Shown here: in pieces, positions 38,029-48,900 of the stretch | Numbering within the stretch: position 1 is the stretch's first letter | Layout: each line of letters begins with the position of its first letter | Source: Aliivibrio fischeri | Lineage (GTDB): Bacteria; Pseudomonadota; Gammaproteobacteria; Enterobacterales; Vibrionaceae | Assembly: GCF_009727955.1 (NCBI RefSeq) | Contig: NZ_WOBR01000007.1 | Location: 124,001 to 188,000, forward strand | Length of the DNA: 64,000 nucleotides | Direction: 5' to 3' | Translations under genes and position numbers: made by a program | Notes under the pieces: generated by a model | What the model was told of the DNA's origin: nothing | Database searches by the model: none | The model's input: the letters and a program-made list of their open reading frames with translations, nothing else

Positions 38029-38316
38029 ATGCAAATAAACATCGCAGGTCAAAACGTCGAACTAACCGATAGCCTTCGTGAGTATGTGAATACCAAATTC
38101 CAAAAATTAGAGCGTTTTTTTGAACACATTAATAATGTGCATGTTGTATTAAAATTAGAAAAAGTACAGCATGTAGCAGAAGCAACACTTCACGTAAATC
38201 AAGGTGACATACACGCTCATTCTGACGCAGAAGATATGTATGCAGCTATTGATGGTTTGGTTGATAAATTGATCCGCCAACTCAATAAACATAAAGAAAA
38301 ACTAAGTAGTCATTAA
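38029..38316 (+). CDS. hpf: Ribosome hibernation promoting factor
   Basis: Short-form HPF (95 residues) that binds idle 30S subunits and favours 100S ribosome dimers. Visible motifs are NIAGQNVELTDSLREYVNTKFQKLERFF, then VVLKLEKVQHVAEATLHVNQGDIHAHSDAEDMYAAIDGLVDKL (about residues 39-82) and the terminal QLNKHKEKL. AAAAGGAAG precedes ATG 38029. The overlapping spacing with ptsN is 1 bp. Confidence 0.96.
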   Translation: MQINIAGQNVELTDSLREYVNTKFQKLERFFEHINNVHVVLKLEKVQHVAEATLHVNQGDIHAHSDAEDMYAAIDGLVDKLIRQLNKHKEKLSSH

Positions 38317-38317
38317 C

Positions 38318-38761
38318 ATGCAATTAAGCACCATTCTTTCATTGGATTGCACGAAAAGTGCAGTCCAATGCACAAGCAAAAAGCGCGCATTAGAACTTAT
38401 TAGTGAGATTGCCGCACCTCAAATTGGTCAAAGTCCTCAAGAACTTTTTGAAAGCTTATTAAACCGAGAAAAAATGGGAAGTACTGGTATAGGTAATGGA
38501 ATAGCTATCCCCCATGGCCGTATGTTCAATTGTGATAATGCCGTAGCTGTACTTATCCAATGCCAAGAACCCATCGAATTTGATGCTATTGATAATCGTC
38601 CTGTTGATATTCTTTTTGCACTTCTCGTTCCCGATGAACAATGTAAGCTTCATCTAAAAACACTTTCTAGTGTTGCTGAAAAACTCAATGATAAACAAGT
38701 ACTGCGTCAGCTTCGTCATGCGGAAAATGATGACGAGCTTTATCAAATCATCACATCTTAG
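38318..38761 (+). CDS. ptsN: Nitrogen-PTS EIIA protein PtsN
   Basis: EIIA-Ntr of the phosphorelay PtsP-NPr-PtsN, regulating potassium transport and metabolic balance. The 147-residue protein has the phospho-accepting His in IAIPHGRM near residue 67 and FALLVPDEQCKLHLKTLSSVAEKL. Intact length. It sits in the same cluster as ptsO and rapZ, so the phosphorelay genes are probably co-expressed with rpoN. Confidence 0.96.
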   Translation: MQLSTILSLDCTKSAVQCTSKKRALELISEIAAPQIGQSPQELFESLLNREKMGSTGIGNGIAIPHGRMFNCDNAVAVLIQCQEPIEFDAIDNRPVDILFALLVPDEQCKLHLKTLSSVAEKLNDKQVLRQLRHAENDDELYQIITS

Positions 38762-38785
38762 CCATCTCTTTTTAAGGTCATAATA

Positions 38786-39640
38786 ATGAAACTCATGGTA
38801 GTTAGCGGAAGCTCTGGAGCAGGTAAATCTGTCGCTTTACGTGTATTAGAAGATCTTGGTTATTATTGTGTTGATAATTTACCGATTGATTTACTCACGC
38901 AATTTGTAGAATCAATTCAGCATAGCAGCCAAAATGTTGCTGTCAGTGTTGATATCCGCAACCTACCTAAAGATCCGGCATTATTAAAGAACACCTTAGC
39001 GCTATTAAAGAAAACACATGACGTTACGGTTATCTTTTTAGATGCTGAAGATAAAGAGCTAATTAAGCGCTACAGCGAAACTCGCCGCTTGCACCCACTC
39101 TCTTTAATTGGAGAACAGTGCTCTTTAGAGCAAGCCGTCACACTTGAGAAAAGCATTTTAAGTGACTATAGAGAAGAAGCCGATCTTGTTTTAGATACCA
39201 CAACAAAATCTATTCATGATTTAAGTGAAACCCTGCGTTCACGGATCCTAGGTCGAGAATCTAAAGAGTTGGTGATGGTATTTGAATCTTTTGGTTTTAA
39301 GCACGGTTTACCCACCGACGCTGATTATGTTTTTGATGTACGCTTCTTACCTAACCCTCATTGGGAGCCAAGTTTACGTCCAATGACAGGATTAGATAAA
39401 CCTGTTGCTGACTATCTAGCAAAGCATACAGAAGTCATTCAACTTAAAGAACAAATCCAACAATTTTTGACAACTTGGTTACCTGCTCTTGAAAAAAACA
39501 ATCGCAGTTATTTAACCGTAGCCATTGGTTGTACTGGCGGACAGCACCGCTCTGTTTATATTACTCAACAATTAGGGGAATACTTTAAACAGCAAGGTAA
39601 ACAAGTTCAGATCCGTCATAAAACCCTAGAAAGACATTAA
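38786..39640 (+). CDS. rapZ: RNase adapter protein RapZ
   Basis: A P-loop protein that delivers GlmZ-type small RNA to RNase E in enterobacteria and senses amino sugar state. The 284-residue product has Walker [21 protein letters not shown], Walker B-like region and the C-terminal [19 protein letters not shown], the RapZ signature (C-G-G-x-H-R-S). ATG 38786 follows AAGG. Whether it controls a GlmZ homologue here cannot be judged from the window. Confidence 0.96.
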   Translation: MKLMVVSGSSGAGKSVALRVLEDLGYYCVDNLPIDLLTQFVESIQHSSQNVAVSVDIRNLPKDPALLKNTLALLKKTHDVTVIFLDAEDKELIKRYSETRRLHPLSLIGEQCSLEQAVTLEKSILSDYREEADLVLDTTTKSIHDLSETLRSRILGRESKELVMVFESFGFKHGLPTDADYVFDVRFLPNPHWEPSLRPMTGLDKPVADYLAKHTEVIQLKEQIQQFLTTWLPALEKNNRSYLTVAIGCTGGQHRSVYITQQLGEYFKQQGKQVQIRHKTLERH

Positions 39641-39658
39641 TATTAAAGAGCCTTAACT

Positions 39659-39937
39659 ATGCCAATCTCATCTCGCCACTTATTAATAAAAAATCGATTA
39701 GGTTTGCATGCTCGTGCCGCAATAAAATTAGTTGAGATGGCACAAAGCTTTGATGCTGTCATTACCTTAACGAATGAAGAGAATACTCAAGCAACCGCAG
39801 ATGGTGTCATGGGGCTTTTAATGCTCGATTCATCACAAGGGCAATACGTTGATGTATCCGCTGATGGGATTGATGCAGAGCAAGCACTCAATGCCATTTG
39901 TGAACTTATTGAAGCGGGTTTTGATGAAGATGAGTAG
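39659..39937 (+). CDS. ptsO: Phosphocarrier protein NPr
   Basis: HPr-like carrier of the nitrogen PTS; passes phosphate from PtsP to PtsN. The 92-residue protein has the active-site His in [15 protein letters not shown] (about residue 17) and [16 protein letters not shown], the regions expected of the HPr fold. Slightly longer than HPr at the C-terminus. It is 18 bp after rapZ and closes the gene cluster. Confidence 0.94.
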   Translation: MPISSRHLLIKNRLGLHARAAIKLVEMAQSFDAVITLTNEENTQATADGVMGLLMLDSSQGQYVDVSADGIDAEQALNAICELIEAGFDEDE

Positions 39938-40002
39938 ATAATACTCATCTCAACACCTGTTTAACTCAATCCTTACAAAATTCACTTATCGTGCCTTCCA
40001 AA

Positions 40003-40031
40003 TTGCGTTACTATTCAGCCCATTATCTAAT
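40003..40031 (+). promoter_or_regulatory. Putative mgtE promoter
   Basis: TTGCGT (40003-40008), 17 bp, TCTAAT (40026-40031), ending 56 bp before the mgtE start. Visual match only. Confidence 0.5.
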
Positions 40032-40087
40032 CTAGATTGTCTATACTCATTATTCGAGTTAGAAATCGGTTTTCTATGGGGGAGAGT

Positions 40088-41443
40088 ATGCAAGAGCTAC
40101 AAGATTTCGATCAAACCCATCAAACTCTTCAAGAAGTATCTAATGCACTTGATAGTGGGATGTTTGTCCATGTTCGTCGTTTATTACAAGACATGGAACC
40201 CGAGGATATTGCCCATCTATTAGAAGCTTCGCCCAGAAAAAGCCGTAACGTATTATGGCAGTTAACCGATCCTGAAGATTATGGTGAGATCCTTGATGAG
40301 CTATCTGAAGATGTAAAAGATGGCATCGTCTCTCAAATGGCTCCAGAAAGCATTGCTGAAGCAACTGAAGGCATGGAGACAGATGATGTCGCTTACGTTC
40401 TTCGTAGCTTACCTGACGATGTCTCTCGTGAAGTATTAAGTCAAATGGATACGGTTGATCGCTTCCGCGTTGAAACCGCCCTATCATACCCAGAAGACAC
40501 TGCTGGCGGTATGATGAATACCGACTTCATTACAATTCGTGCAGATGTCGAGATCGATGTTGTTCTTCGTTACCTTCGCATGAAAGGTGAATTACCAGAA
40601 GCCACCGATGCACTGTATGTATTAGATGAGGAAAGCCGCTTAATCGGTCATTTATCTTTAACTACGATTCTTACTGCCCAACCAGATGTTCTTGTCAGTG
40701 ATGTAATGGAAGATGCCGATGAAGCGATTCCTGTAAATACGGATGACGGTGAAGTTGCTAATTTATTTGAACGTCGTAATTGGGTTTCTGCACCAGTTGT
40801 TGATGAAAATAATTTACTCTTAGGTCGTATCACTATCGATGATGTTGTCGATGTTATTCGTGAAGATGCTGAGCACTCAATGATGAGTATGGCCGGTATG
40901 GATGACGAAGAAGATACCTTTGCACCAGTTGTAAAATCAGCACGTCGTCGTAGTGTTTGGCTTGGTATGAATGTACTTGCAGCACTTGCTGCCGCATCGG
41001 TTTCAAACATGTTTGAAGCAACCTTAGCCCAAATGGCTTCTATTGCAGTCTTAATGACAATCGTACCATCAATGGGTGGCGTGGCTGGTAACCAAACTGT
41101 TGCTCTGGTTATTCGTGGTTTAGCGGTGGGTCATATCGGTGACAGTAACAAAAAAGAACTGCTTATGAAGGAAGCCGGGATCGGCATCTTAAATGGTATT
41201 CTTTGGGCTGCTATCATTGGGGGCATTGTGATGGTTTGGAAAGGTGACATCATGCTTGGTGCTATTATATCTGCAGCTATGTTGGTTAATCTTACTGTAG
41301 CGGGTGTTGCTGGTGTATCGATTCCTTTGATTCTTAAAAAGATGAATATCGATCCTGCCTTAGCTGGTGGTATGGCATTAACAACCATTACCGATGTTAT
41401 CGGTCTATTTGCTTTCCTTGGTTTAGCAACTATCCTGATGTAA
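40088..41443 (+). CDS. mgtE: Magnesium transporter MgtE
   Basis: Mg2+ channel/transporter of the inner membrane gated by cytoplasmic domains. The 451-residue protein has the MgtE N domain (about 35-130, GILDELSEDVKDGIVSQM-like repeats), two CBS domains (about 140-265), the plug helix and five transmembrane helices with the selectivity stretch NQTVALVIRGLAVG and PLILKKMNIDPALAGGMALTTITDVIG. ATG 40088 follows GGGGGAGAG and is preferred over an upstream in-frame ATG-less extension. No Mg2+ riboswitch is recognised in the 150-bp upstream gap. A terminator follows. Confidence 0.96.
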   Translation: MQELQDFDQTHQTLQEVSNALDSGMFVHVRRLLQDMEPEDIAHLLEASPRKSRNVLWQLTDPEDYGEILDELSEDVKDGIVSQMAPESIAEATEGMETDDVAYVLRSLPDDVSREVLSQMDTVDRFRVETALSYPEDTAGGMMNTDFITIRADVEIDVVLRYLRMKGELPEATDALYVLDEESRLIGHLSLTTILTAQPDVLVSDVMEDADEAIPVNTDDGEVANLFERRNWVSAPVVDENNLLLGRITIDDVVDVIREDAEHSMMSMAGMDDEEDTFAPVVKSARRRSVWLGMNVLAALAAASVSNMFEATLAQMASIAVLMTIVPSMGGVAGNQTVALVIRGLAVGHIGDSNKKELLMKEAGIGILNGILWAAIIGGIVMVWKGDIMLGAIISAAMLVNLTVAGVAGVSIPLILKKMNIDPALAGGMALTTITDVIGLFAFLGLATILM

Positions 41444-41464
41444 TTTTGATTTTTTACATGACAT

Positions 41465-41506
41465 AAAAAAAGCGCGCTCTCATTTAATGATTGCGCGCTT
41501 TTTTCT
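41465..41506. terminator. Bidirectional terminator between mgtE and pmbA
   Basis: Seven-base-pair GC core AGCGCGC/GCGCGCT extended by A-runs pairing with T-runs (41465-41477 with 41493-41505). It lies between convergent genes. Confidence 0.9.
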
Positions 41507-41528
41507 TTATGCTTTATTCGTGTTACGG

Positions 41529-42872
41529 CTACTGACCAGCAATCTTCATTGATTCAATTAAAATAGAACCTGTTTGAATTTGAGAACGTGTTTCTACATC
41601 ATTACCCACTGCAACAATATTGTGATACATGTCAGCAAGGTTACCCGCAATGGTAATTTCAGAGACAGGATATTGAATTTCACCATTCTCAACCCAAAAA
41701 CCGGCAGCTCCACGAGAGTAATCACCCGTGACCGTATTCACACCTTGCCCCATAAGCTCAGTCACTAAAAGACCTGTACCCATGGTTTTCAGCATTTGCT
41801 CAAAGCTTTGACCTGTTGATTTAACAAACCAGTTATGGATACCACCAGCATGACCTGTTGGTGTCATGTTTAATTTACGTGCAGCATAGCTGGTTAGTAG
41901 ATACGTAGCTAATACACCATCGGTAATGATTTCACGGTCTTGAGTGTACAAACCTTCACTATCAAATGGACTACTTGCCAGCCCTTTTAAAATATGTGGA
42001 CGCTCACTTACATTAAACCACTCAGGTAAAATCTTCTCATTTAACTTATCAAGCATAAATGTCGATTTACGGTACAAGTTAGCACCACTAATCGCCATAA
42101 CTAGGTGCCCTAATAAGCCCGTAGCAACGTCTGCAGCAAACATTACAGGTACTTTCATAGTATCTAGCTTTTTAGCATCTAAACGACTTACTGTGCGTTT
42201 TGCGGCTTCTAAACCTACTTTTTTAGCATCCCATAAATCATCACGATGACGAGCAACGGTATAGCTGTAATCACGTTCCATATCGCCATTTTTATCAACA
42301 CCAATTACGCTACAGCTAATGCTTTGGCGGCTAGATGGGTAACTTGCCAACATACCATGACTGTTACCATATACCTTAATGCCATAATGACTATCATAGC
42401 TTGCACCATCACTTTGTTTAATTGATGAGTGATATTCTAAAGCCGCTTGCTCAGCTTCAATCGCTTTTTGCGCAGCATAGTCTGGCTCTGGTTCATCAGG
42501 ATGAAATAAATCCAAATCTGGAATATTTTTCGCCATTAATTCTTTTGGCGCAGGACCTGAAAACGGGTCTTCTGATGTGTAGTTTGCAATATCAAGTGCT
42601 GCAGCAACCGTTTGTTGAATCGCTTTATCACTTAAATCAGATGTTGATGCGCTTCCTTTACGATGACCACGGTATACAGTGATGCCTAACGCACCATCAC
42701 GGTTAAATTCAACATTCTCAACCTCACCCATAAGTGTTGATACACTAATGCCCGTCGTTTTTGTAATAGCAACTTCTGCTGCACTTGCATGCTGTGTAGC
42801 CATGTCTAAAGCTTTAGCTACCGCTGCTTCGAGTTCAATTTTTTGATTCATCATTTGCTGTTTTGCGCCCAT
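41529..42872 (-). CDS. pmbA: Metalloprotease-family protein PmbA (TldE)
   Basis: Partner of TldD; together they cleave modified peptides (microcin B17 in E. coli) and the CcdA antitoxin. The 447-residue TldE-type protein lacks the metal site of TldD, as expected. Conserved: [30 protein letters not shown] near the start and [39 protein letters not shown] near the end. Start ATG 42872 gives a normal length, but internal ATGs at 42854 and 42851 are possible, and no strong ribosome site decides. Divergent from darP, as in E. coli. Confidence 0.95.
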   Translation of the reverse strand: MGAKQQMMNQKIELEAAVAKALDMATQHASAAEVAITKTTGISVSTLMGEVENVEFNRDGALGITVYRGHRKGSASTSDLSDKAIQQTVAAALDIANYTSEDPFSGPAPKELMAKNIPDLDLFHPDEPEPDYAAQKAIEAEQAALEYHSSIKQSDGASYDSHYGIKVYGNSHGMLASYPSSRQSISCSVIGVDKNGDMERDYSYTVARHRDDLWDAKKVGLEAAKRTVSRLDAKKLDTMKVPVMFAADVATGLLGHLVMAISGANLYRKSTFMLDKLNEKILPEWFNVSERPHILKGLASSPFDSEGLYTQDREIITDGVLATYLLTSYAARKLNMTPTGHAGGIHNWFVKSTGQSFEQMLKTMGTGLLVTELMGQGVNTVTGDYSRGAAGFWVENGEIQYPVSEITIAGNLADMYHNIVAVGNDVETRSQIQTGSILIESMKIAGQ

Positions 42873-42990
42873 AACATCTGACTAAATAGATACATTTTTA
42901 CTAGAATAACATTCTATGTGATAAATTTGCGCCCAATTATTCATTTATCTTGCTAAAATAGAGTCAATCACCCATTAAAGAATGAAGATC

Positions 42991-43521
42991 ATGGCAAGAA
43001 AAAATCAGAAAGCTCCTTGGGAAGAGGAAGAAGAGATCATCTGGGTAAGTAAGACCGAGATGAAAAACGACATGGAAGACTTACAAAAATTGGGCGAAGA
43101 GTTAGTTGGTTTAAAACCATCTGTTCTGGCTAAATTCCCTCTTTCAGATGATCTGAGAGAAGCAATCAATGACGCTCAACGTTTTAAAAATGAAGCGAAA
43201 CGTCGTCAACTGCAATTCATTGGTAAGCTAATGCGTAATGAAGATCCAGAGCCTATCCAATTAGCTCTAGATAAAATTCGCAACAAGCACTCACAAGCAA
43301 CAGCTGCACTTCATAAACTAGAAACACTTCGCGATCGTATGATTGAAGAAGGTGACGCAGTGATTGAAGAAGTAATGGCAAAATATCCTGATGCCGATCG
43401 TCAGCGTTTCCGCCAACTTGCGCGCCAAGCTAAAAAAGAAAAAGCATCGAACAAGCCACCAAAGGCGTTCCGTGAAATTTTCCAAATCTTAAAAGATCTG
43501 TACCTAAACGAAGATCTGTAA
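42991..43521 (+). CDS. darP: Ribosome biogenesis factor DarP (YjgA)
   Basis: A dual-action 50S assembly factor. The roughly 176-residue, highly charged protein shows [26 protein letters not shown], then [13 protein letters not shown] and [33 protein letters not shown], the YjgA signature. Start is taken as ATG 42991 ([13 protein letters not shown]) because GAAG stands upstream; ATG 42982 would add three residues. Divergent from pmbA, as in E. coli. Followed by a bidirectional terminator shared with tldD. Confidence 0.94.
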   Translation: MARKNQKAPWEEEEEIIWVSKTEMKNDMEDLQKLGEELVGLKPSVLAKFPLSDDLREAINDAQRFKNEAKRRQLQFIGKLMRNEDPEPIQLALDKIRNKHSQATAALHKLETLRDRMIEEGDAVIEEVMAKYPDADRQRFRQLARQAKKEKASNKPPKAFREIFQILKDLYLNEDL

Positions 43522-43551
43522 TTCTTTTGAATGCATATTTTTGTTAATAAA

Positions 43552-43588
43552 AAAGCCAAGCATCTTAATGATCCTTGGCTCTTTTTTT
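43552..43588. terminator. Bidirectional terminator between darP and tldD
   Basis: Stem AAGCCAAGcATC/GATcCTTGGCT with one mismatch, a TTAA loop, and T-rich on both strands. Confidence 0.85.
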
Positions 43589-43607
43589 ATTCATTTCGTT
43601 GTCAGTA

Positions 43608-45053
43608 TTACTCTGTACCACCAACCGTTAACGCATCTAGTTTAAGCGTAGGTTGACCAACACCAACAGGTACGCTCTGACCAGCTTTGCCACATACACC
43701 TACACCACGGTCGAGTGATAAATCATTACCAACCATCGAGATTTGCTGCATTGCTTCAATGCCTGAACCAATTAATGTCGCCCCTTTTACTGGACGGGTA
43801 ATTTTACCATCTTCAATTAAATACGCTTCTGATGCTGAGAAAACAAACTTACCAGAGGTAATATCTACTTGGCCACCACCAAAATTAGGTGCATAAATAC
43901 CTTTTTTAACCGTTGAGATGATTTCTTCAGGTGCATACTCACCAGGCAGCATATAAGTATTTGTCATGCGAGGCATTGGTAAATGTGCATAAGACTCTCG
44001 ACGGCCATTACCGGTAGGTGCAACACCCATTAATCGAGCATTAAGCTTATCCTGCATGTAGCCTTTTAATACACCATTTTCAATTAGTGTATTGTATTGC
44101 CCAGGAACACCTTCATCATCAACATTTAATGACCCACGACGATCAACCATAGTGCCATCGTCAACAATAGTACATGCAGAAGACGTTACTTTCTCACCAA
44201 CTTTACCAGCAAATACTGACGAACCTTTACGGTTAAAGTCACCTTCAAGACCATGCCCTACTGCTTCATGCAATAAAACTCCCGGCCAACCAGAACCAAG
44301 AACTACAGGCATCATACCTGCAGGTGCTGCGTCAGCATCAAGATTAACTAAAGCTTGGCGTATCGCCTCATCAGCAAACTCTAGCGCAATAGATTTACCA
44401 CTGATTTCCGTTAAGAAATAATCATAACCATAGCGGCCACCACCACCAGCACTACCACGTTCACGCTTATCACCACGCTGAACTAATACGCTAATAGAAA
44501 GACGTACCAATGGACGAATATCGGCAGCATAGGTGCCATCTAAAGCAGCAACAAGCATTTGCTCATAGACACCACTAATGCTTGCAGACACTTCTTGAAC
44601 TAGTGGCTCTTTCGCTCGAATATAAGCGTCGATCTCTTCAAGCAATGCGATCTTCTGTTGCTTATCTAAACTATTTAACGGATTTACAGGCTGATAAAAT
44701 TGAGGAATAGACTGCGATGAGAATGCCTTAACTTTGCCTTCACCACCTTGCTGAACGATACCACGAGCCGCTTTAGCACTCTGAGTTAATGCTTCAAGGT
44801 TAATCTGATCTGAATAAGCAAACCCTGTTTTTTCTCCAGCAACAGCTCGAATACCTACACCACGATCTATATTAAAAGACCCGTCTTTAATAATACTGTC
44901 TTCAAGTACCAATGACTCATGCCAACATGATTGAAAGTAGATATCAGCGTAGTCTACGTCTCGTTTTGCGATGGTGCTTAAGGTCTGAGACAGTTCCTGC
45001 TGACCGATCCCTGCTTGACTCAATAAGGATTGTTCTACTTCTTGCAAACTCAT
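43608..45053 (-). CDS. tldD: Metalloprotease TldD
   Basis: Catalytic subunit of the TldD-PmbA protease. The 481-residue protein carries the HExxxH zinc motif in [21 protein letters not shown] and the conserved [34 protein letters not shown]. It ends [13 protein letters not shown], as the family does. Start ATG 45053 has only a weak ribosome site (GAATACTC-type upstream). Both partners of the complex are thus within 3 kb but in separate transcripts. E. coli has tldD after yhdP, the same order as here. Confidence 0.97.
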   Translation of the reverse strand: MSLQEVEQSLLSQAGIGQQELSQTLSTIAKRDVDYADIYFQSCWHESLVLEDSIIKDGSFNIDRGVGIRAVAGEKTGFAYSDQINLEALTQSAKAARGIVQQGGEGKVKAFSSQSIPQFYQPVNPLNSLDKQQKIALLEEIDAYIRAKEPLVQEVSASISGVYEQMLVAALDGTYAADIRPLVRLSISVLVQRGDKRERGSAGGGGRYGYDYFLTEISGKSIALEFADEAIRQALVNLDADAAPAGMMPVVLGSGWPGVLLHEAVGHGLEGDFNRKGSSVFAGKVGEKVTSSACTIVDDGTMVDRRGSLNVDDEGVPGQYNTLIENGVLKGYMQDKLNARLMGVAPTGNGRRESYAHLPMPRMTNTYMLPGEYAPEEIISTVKKGIYAPNFGGGQVDITSGKFVFSASEAYLIEDGKITRPVKGATLIGSGIEAMQQISMVGNDLSLDRGVGVCGKAGQSVPVGVGQPTLKLDALTVGGTE

Positions 45054-45104
45054 TAGGAATACTCTTTTTTAAGAATTTAAAATCTATCGTTTAATTATGA
45101 AGAA

Positions 45105-45140
45105 AAAAGAGTGAGTTTTATAGGCTAAACTCACTCTTTT
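45105..45140 (-). terminator. Terminator after the nitrilase-family gene
   Basis: A fifteen-base-pair stem AAAAGAGTGAGTTTA/TAAACTCACTCTTTT with a small loop, then T-run on the minus strand. Lies between the amidase gene and tldD. Confidence 0.85.
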
Positions 45141-45146
45141 CTGTAT

Positions 45147-45965
45147 TTAAAGCAGATGACTGGTTAAACGAGCGTGTTCCGCTATAGGCATTTTTTTTCG
45201 GATTTGATTCATTTGCTCAAGGTCTATATCAGCAATAATAACACCAGTTCCTTCTTGTTGTGCGGTCACTTTATTGCCCCACGGGTCTATAATCATTGAA
45301 TGCCCCCATGTTTCGCGTCCAGCACCATGTTTACCCCACTGCCCAGCAGCAAGTACCCAACACTGGGTCTCTATGGCTCTTGAGCGTAATAATATGTCCC
45401 AATGTGCATAGCCGGTGACTTTAGTAAAAGCCGCTGGAACAAGAATGATTTCAGCGCCCTGCTTACGTAATTCACTATACAACTGAGGAAAACGCACATC
45501 ATAGCAAATAGATAGTCCAACTTTCCCAATAGGCGTATCTACGACTTTAATGTCATTACCAGCCGTAAAAGTATCGGATTCTCGGTAACTCTGATGCCTA
45601 TCTTCGACATCAACATCAAACATGTGCAATTTATTGTAATGTTCGACTAAATGACCATTATCATCAAATACAAGGCTGGTCGTAGATAAACTGCCGTTTT
45701 CATTTCTTGTAGGGAATGAACCTATCACAAGCCACAATTGATAATGACGAGCAAGCGCTGACAATTGGTCTTGTAATACACCTTTACCTACTGGCTCAGC
45801 ATATCGCTCATAATCGTCTTTTTGCCCAAATACAATGCAATTTTCTGGAGTTAAAACTAACTTAGCGCCTTGTAGTTGTAGCCCTTTTAGTTTGAGTTTT
45901 AGCTGCTTAATATTCTCATCGGGCTCCGCTCCCGAAGTCATCTGAACAATACCAACTTTACTCAT
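45147..45965 (-). CDS. Carbon-nitrogen hydrolase, Nit1/deaminated-glutathione-amidase-like
   Basis: A 272-residue nitrilase-superfamily amidase. The catalytic triad is visible: Glu41 in LTPENCIVFG, Lys in HYNKLHMFDVDV (about 113) and Cys in LSICYDVRFPQLY (about 155). YNKLHMFDVD and AAFTKVTGYAHWDILLRSRAIETQCWV resemble Nit1-type deaminated glutathione amidases more than amino-acid nitrilases. That substrate assignment is inferred from motif memory. It sits 14 bp after yhdP in the rng-yhdP-tldD run, which in E. coli lacks this gene. No signal peptide. Confidence 0.85.
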   Translation of the reverse strand: MSKVGIVQMTSGAEPDENIKQLKLKLKGLQLQGAKLVLTPENCIVFGQKDDYERYAEPVGKGVLQDQLSALARHYQLWLVIGSFPTRNENGSLSTTSLVFDDNGHLVEHYNKLHMFDVDVEDRHQSYRESDTFTAGNDIKVVDTPIGKVGLSICYDVRFPQLYSELRKQGAEIILVPAAFTKVTGYAHWDILLRSRAIETQCWVLAAGQWGKHGAGRETWGHSMIIDPWGNKVTAQQEGTGVIIADIDLEQMNQIRKKMPIAEHARLTSHLL

Positions 45966-45979
45966 AATACGTCCTTTTC

Positions 45980-48900
45980 TTATTTTTCCGTTTTCTCAGG
46001 TAATTGATATTCACCTTGGCTACGAGATAGCTCTTTTACCGTAGGTGAATCTAGCGGCCCTTCAACCTTATAATTAACTTGTGTAATAACGTCAATAACA
46101 GGAGCAATAGCCGTCGCTACAGCCAATACGATAATTGCGGTTTGTGGTGCTACAGCAAATGCGGTAATGATTGGTATTCCCGATGTTAAATCTGGCGTAA
46201 AGCTAACCTCTGCATCAACTAAGCGAGTATTTAAGTCAGCTTTACCTTTTATATTCATCTCACCAGCGACCGCATCCATCGTTAGATTATTACTAACAAA
46301 GATACCATTTCGCATCTTGCCGCTACCTGTAATTGAATTAAAGGCCATACCATCATCAAATACGTCTCTAAAGTCCAATTGCATTTTTCGGATAATAGAA
46401 TCGATACTAAATAAACCTAAGAAGCGAGCAGCACCTTTTACATCGGTAATCACACCCTCACCTAAAGTCGATGCTAACTCACCAGATAATGTATTTGTTC
46501 GAATACTCCATGGAGCACCATCCCAATTTAAATCACCATCCATACTATAGCTGGCTTTTTGAATGCCTGAACTGATACCAAATCGAGCTAACAATTCTGA
46601 GTTGTTTTCACCTGACGCTTTCACTTTAAAGGTTGAATGACTCTTTTCTTTATCTAACAACCAATTACCAGACATAGCTAATTTATTTTCACCACTGGTA
46701 ATTTTCAATTTATCTAAATAAAAAGTATCACCCTTCTTATGCAGTTTTGTGTCAACTTTCCCCAATTTGTAACCTTGAATCCACGCATCTTTAATCGTTA
46801 ATTCTAAATTTGGCATTAAGCGGAAGAACTCACGGTCAAAAGAGGATATTAGCGGTTCATTCTCTTTTGCTCGATTTAGCCCTCTTTGATTTTCAGGCTT
46901 ATCAAGACTTGGAATAAATATATGCAGATTATCCAATTGTACTAGCAATTCATCATTATCTTTCCAGCTCGCCTTGCCATCGACCTCTTGGCTTCGAACC
47001 TGAGCATACCAACCTTGAGATTTTTTACGAATATCAGCATTCACATCATTCCAATCTAGCGATGCTAAATGAAGAGATTTAATATTTGAATCAATTCGAG
47101 TCGGTACAGGAATAACAGGAAAGTGAGACATAGCTACACTTTTTGATTTTTTCTTAGCCCCTTTACTTAAAATAGGCTCTGCAATCCATGCATCAGCATC
47201 TAAATACTTGGTATTGATTGACGCCGAATTACCAACGATAGGGCTGACCTTGTAATTCCCTTTACCAACAACTACATGACTAGCTGTAATCTCTGGAATT
47301 TTACCCGTAATATCTATTTCAGCTTGATATTTTGTATCAGGTAAAGTTAATCGCCCTGATAGTTTTTCAGAGTTTCCAGAAACTTGTAGCGATGCCTTTT
47401 CAGTTGTTCCTCTCTCTGATGCTAAAGGATAAGGAAGCGTTGAAGCCATATTACCTAATTGCGCATAAACGCCAATCTGATAAGTAAAACCAACATCTGC
47501 AACTTGGAGATTAATATTTGAATTCCATGAAGAAGTACCACTCACCTTATCCATCATAGGCGAATCAATATAGTTTTTAAGTGGTGCAATTTTCCAATTA
47601 CCTTTGGTTTCAATTTTTACACCATAGTAATCAGATTGGTCTTCACCATGGAAAGATAACGAAACAGGTTGCCCAAGCAACGAAGCTTTAATCCCACTCG
47701 CTTTCACAACATCATTATCAAACTCGATGCGCCCTTTAGCATTAGTTAATACAATATTAGGCGACTGCAACTCTATATGGTTATTCGCTAAATCAGCATA
47801 ACCCCACGCTCGAACACCCTCACCAGAGAATGGAATATCTAAACGCAGCAATGCATCCACACGATTATCAACTTGTATGCTATTTAATGCAGCCCCCACA
47901 GAATCAACCAATGGCGTTGCTGTCATGTACTCTCGAACCGCTTTACCTGAACCATTCGCCGTTGCTCGAATCGTTAATTTTCCATCTTCAGATAGGTTTG
48001 CAATTCGACCTGTTACTCGAGTGGCATGGACATCCATAAGATCCGCTGAATGCGAACTTAAAAACATCGATGCATTTTGGAACATTAAATCCAATTGGAG
48101 ATTAGTTAATGGTGGCCACGCTGTATCAAAAGCAAACTGCGCATCTTTTAAGCCAACTTTAACCTGAAAAATACCATCATATTTAGTGTAAGGAAAATCA
48201 TCCAACTCACCATACCAAAGCAGTTGAACGGTTTTAGCATTACCACCTTGCACAGCCGCAGACAAATAATCAGTAAGATCTTGGCCTAATGCTAATGTTG
48301 GCAAATAGCGCCACGTCTGATCTGCATTAAATGCATCTGCTTCAGCATAAAAAGAAAGTACAGATGGTTTATCTGTTGGGAAATCTAAGCGGAACTCCCC
48401 TCTTGCTTGTAAGTCAGGTGTAGAAACATAAATGTAATCAGACCATAAACGCCAGCCGTCATTATTCACTTCCCAATAAGCGGTAACATCACCGTCTTTA
48501 ATATTTAATGGCGCTTGGAAAACATCACCATAAGGAAGAGTATCATCAACCAAAGACAGTTTTGCTTTACCTTTCTCTTCGTTGCCAGTAATTAACACAT
48601 CCAACTTATGAAACCCTGGAAGAAGCTCCCACTGGTTCATTCCAGCAGATAAAATCGATGCTGAATAATTCAATCCCGTTGTTTTATCCAATTCCACGCG
48701 GATATCATTCACGCTGCCTTTTGGATTTAACGTTGTCAGTAGATCTGTCACATTATCTTGAGAAGGCGGCAATAATGTTTTCAACCCTAGCGCACTTTGC
48801 AAATCAATATGAGCTAAATTTAAAACCCATTTTTCAGGTTGCCAAGAAAAACTGCCGGTAATTTCAGGCCATTTATTTCCTTGATGCTTAACCTGTACAT

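Noticed and set aside
39938..40087. Possible Mg2+ riboswitch before mgtE
   Set aside because: Only about 55 bp lie between the likely transcription start and the ATG, too short for the known Mg2+ riboswitches, and no terminator-type hairpin is present.
46167..46550. 127-codon frame opposite yhdP
   Set aside because: A shadow frame of the very long yhdP coding region with no recognisable domain.
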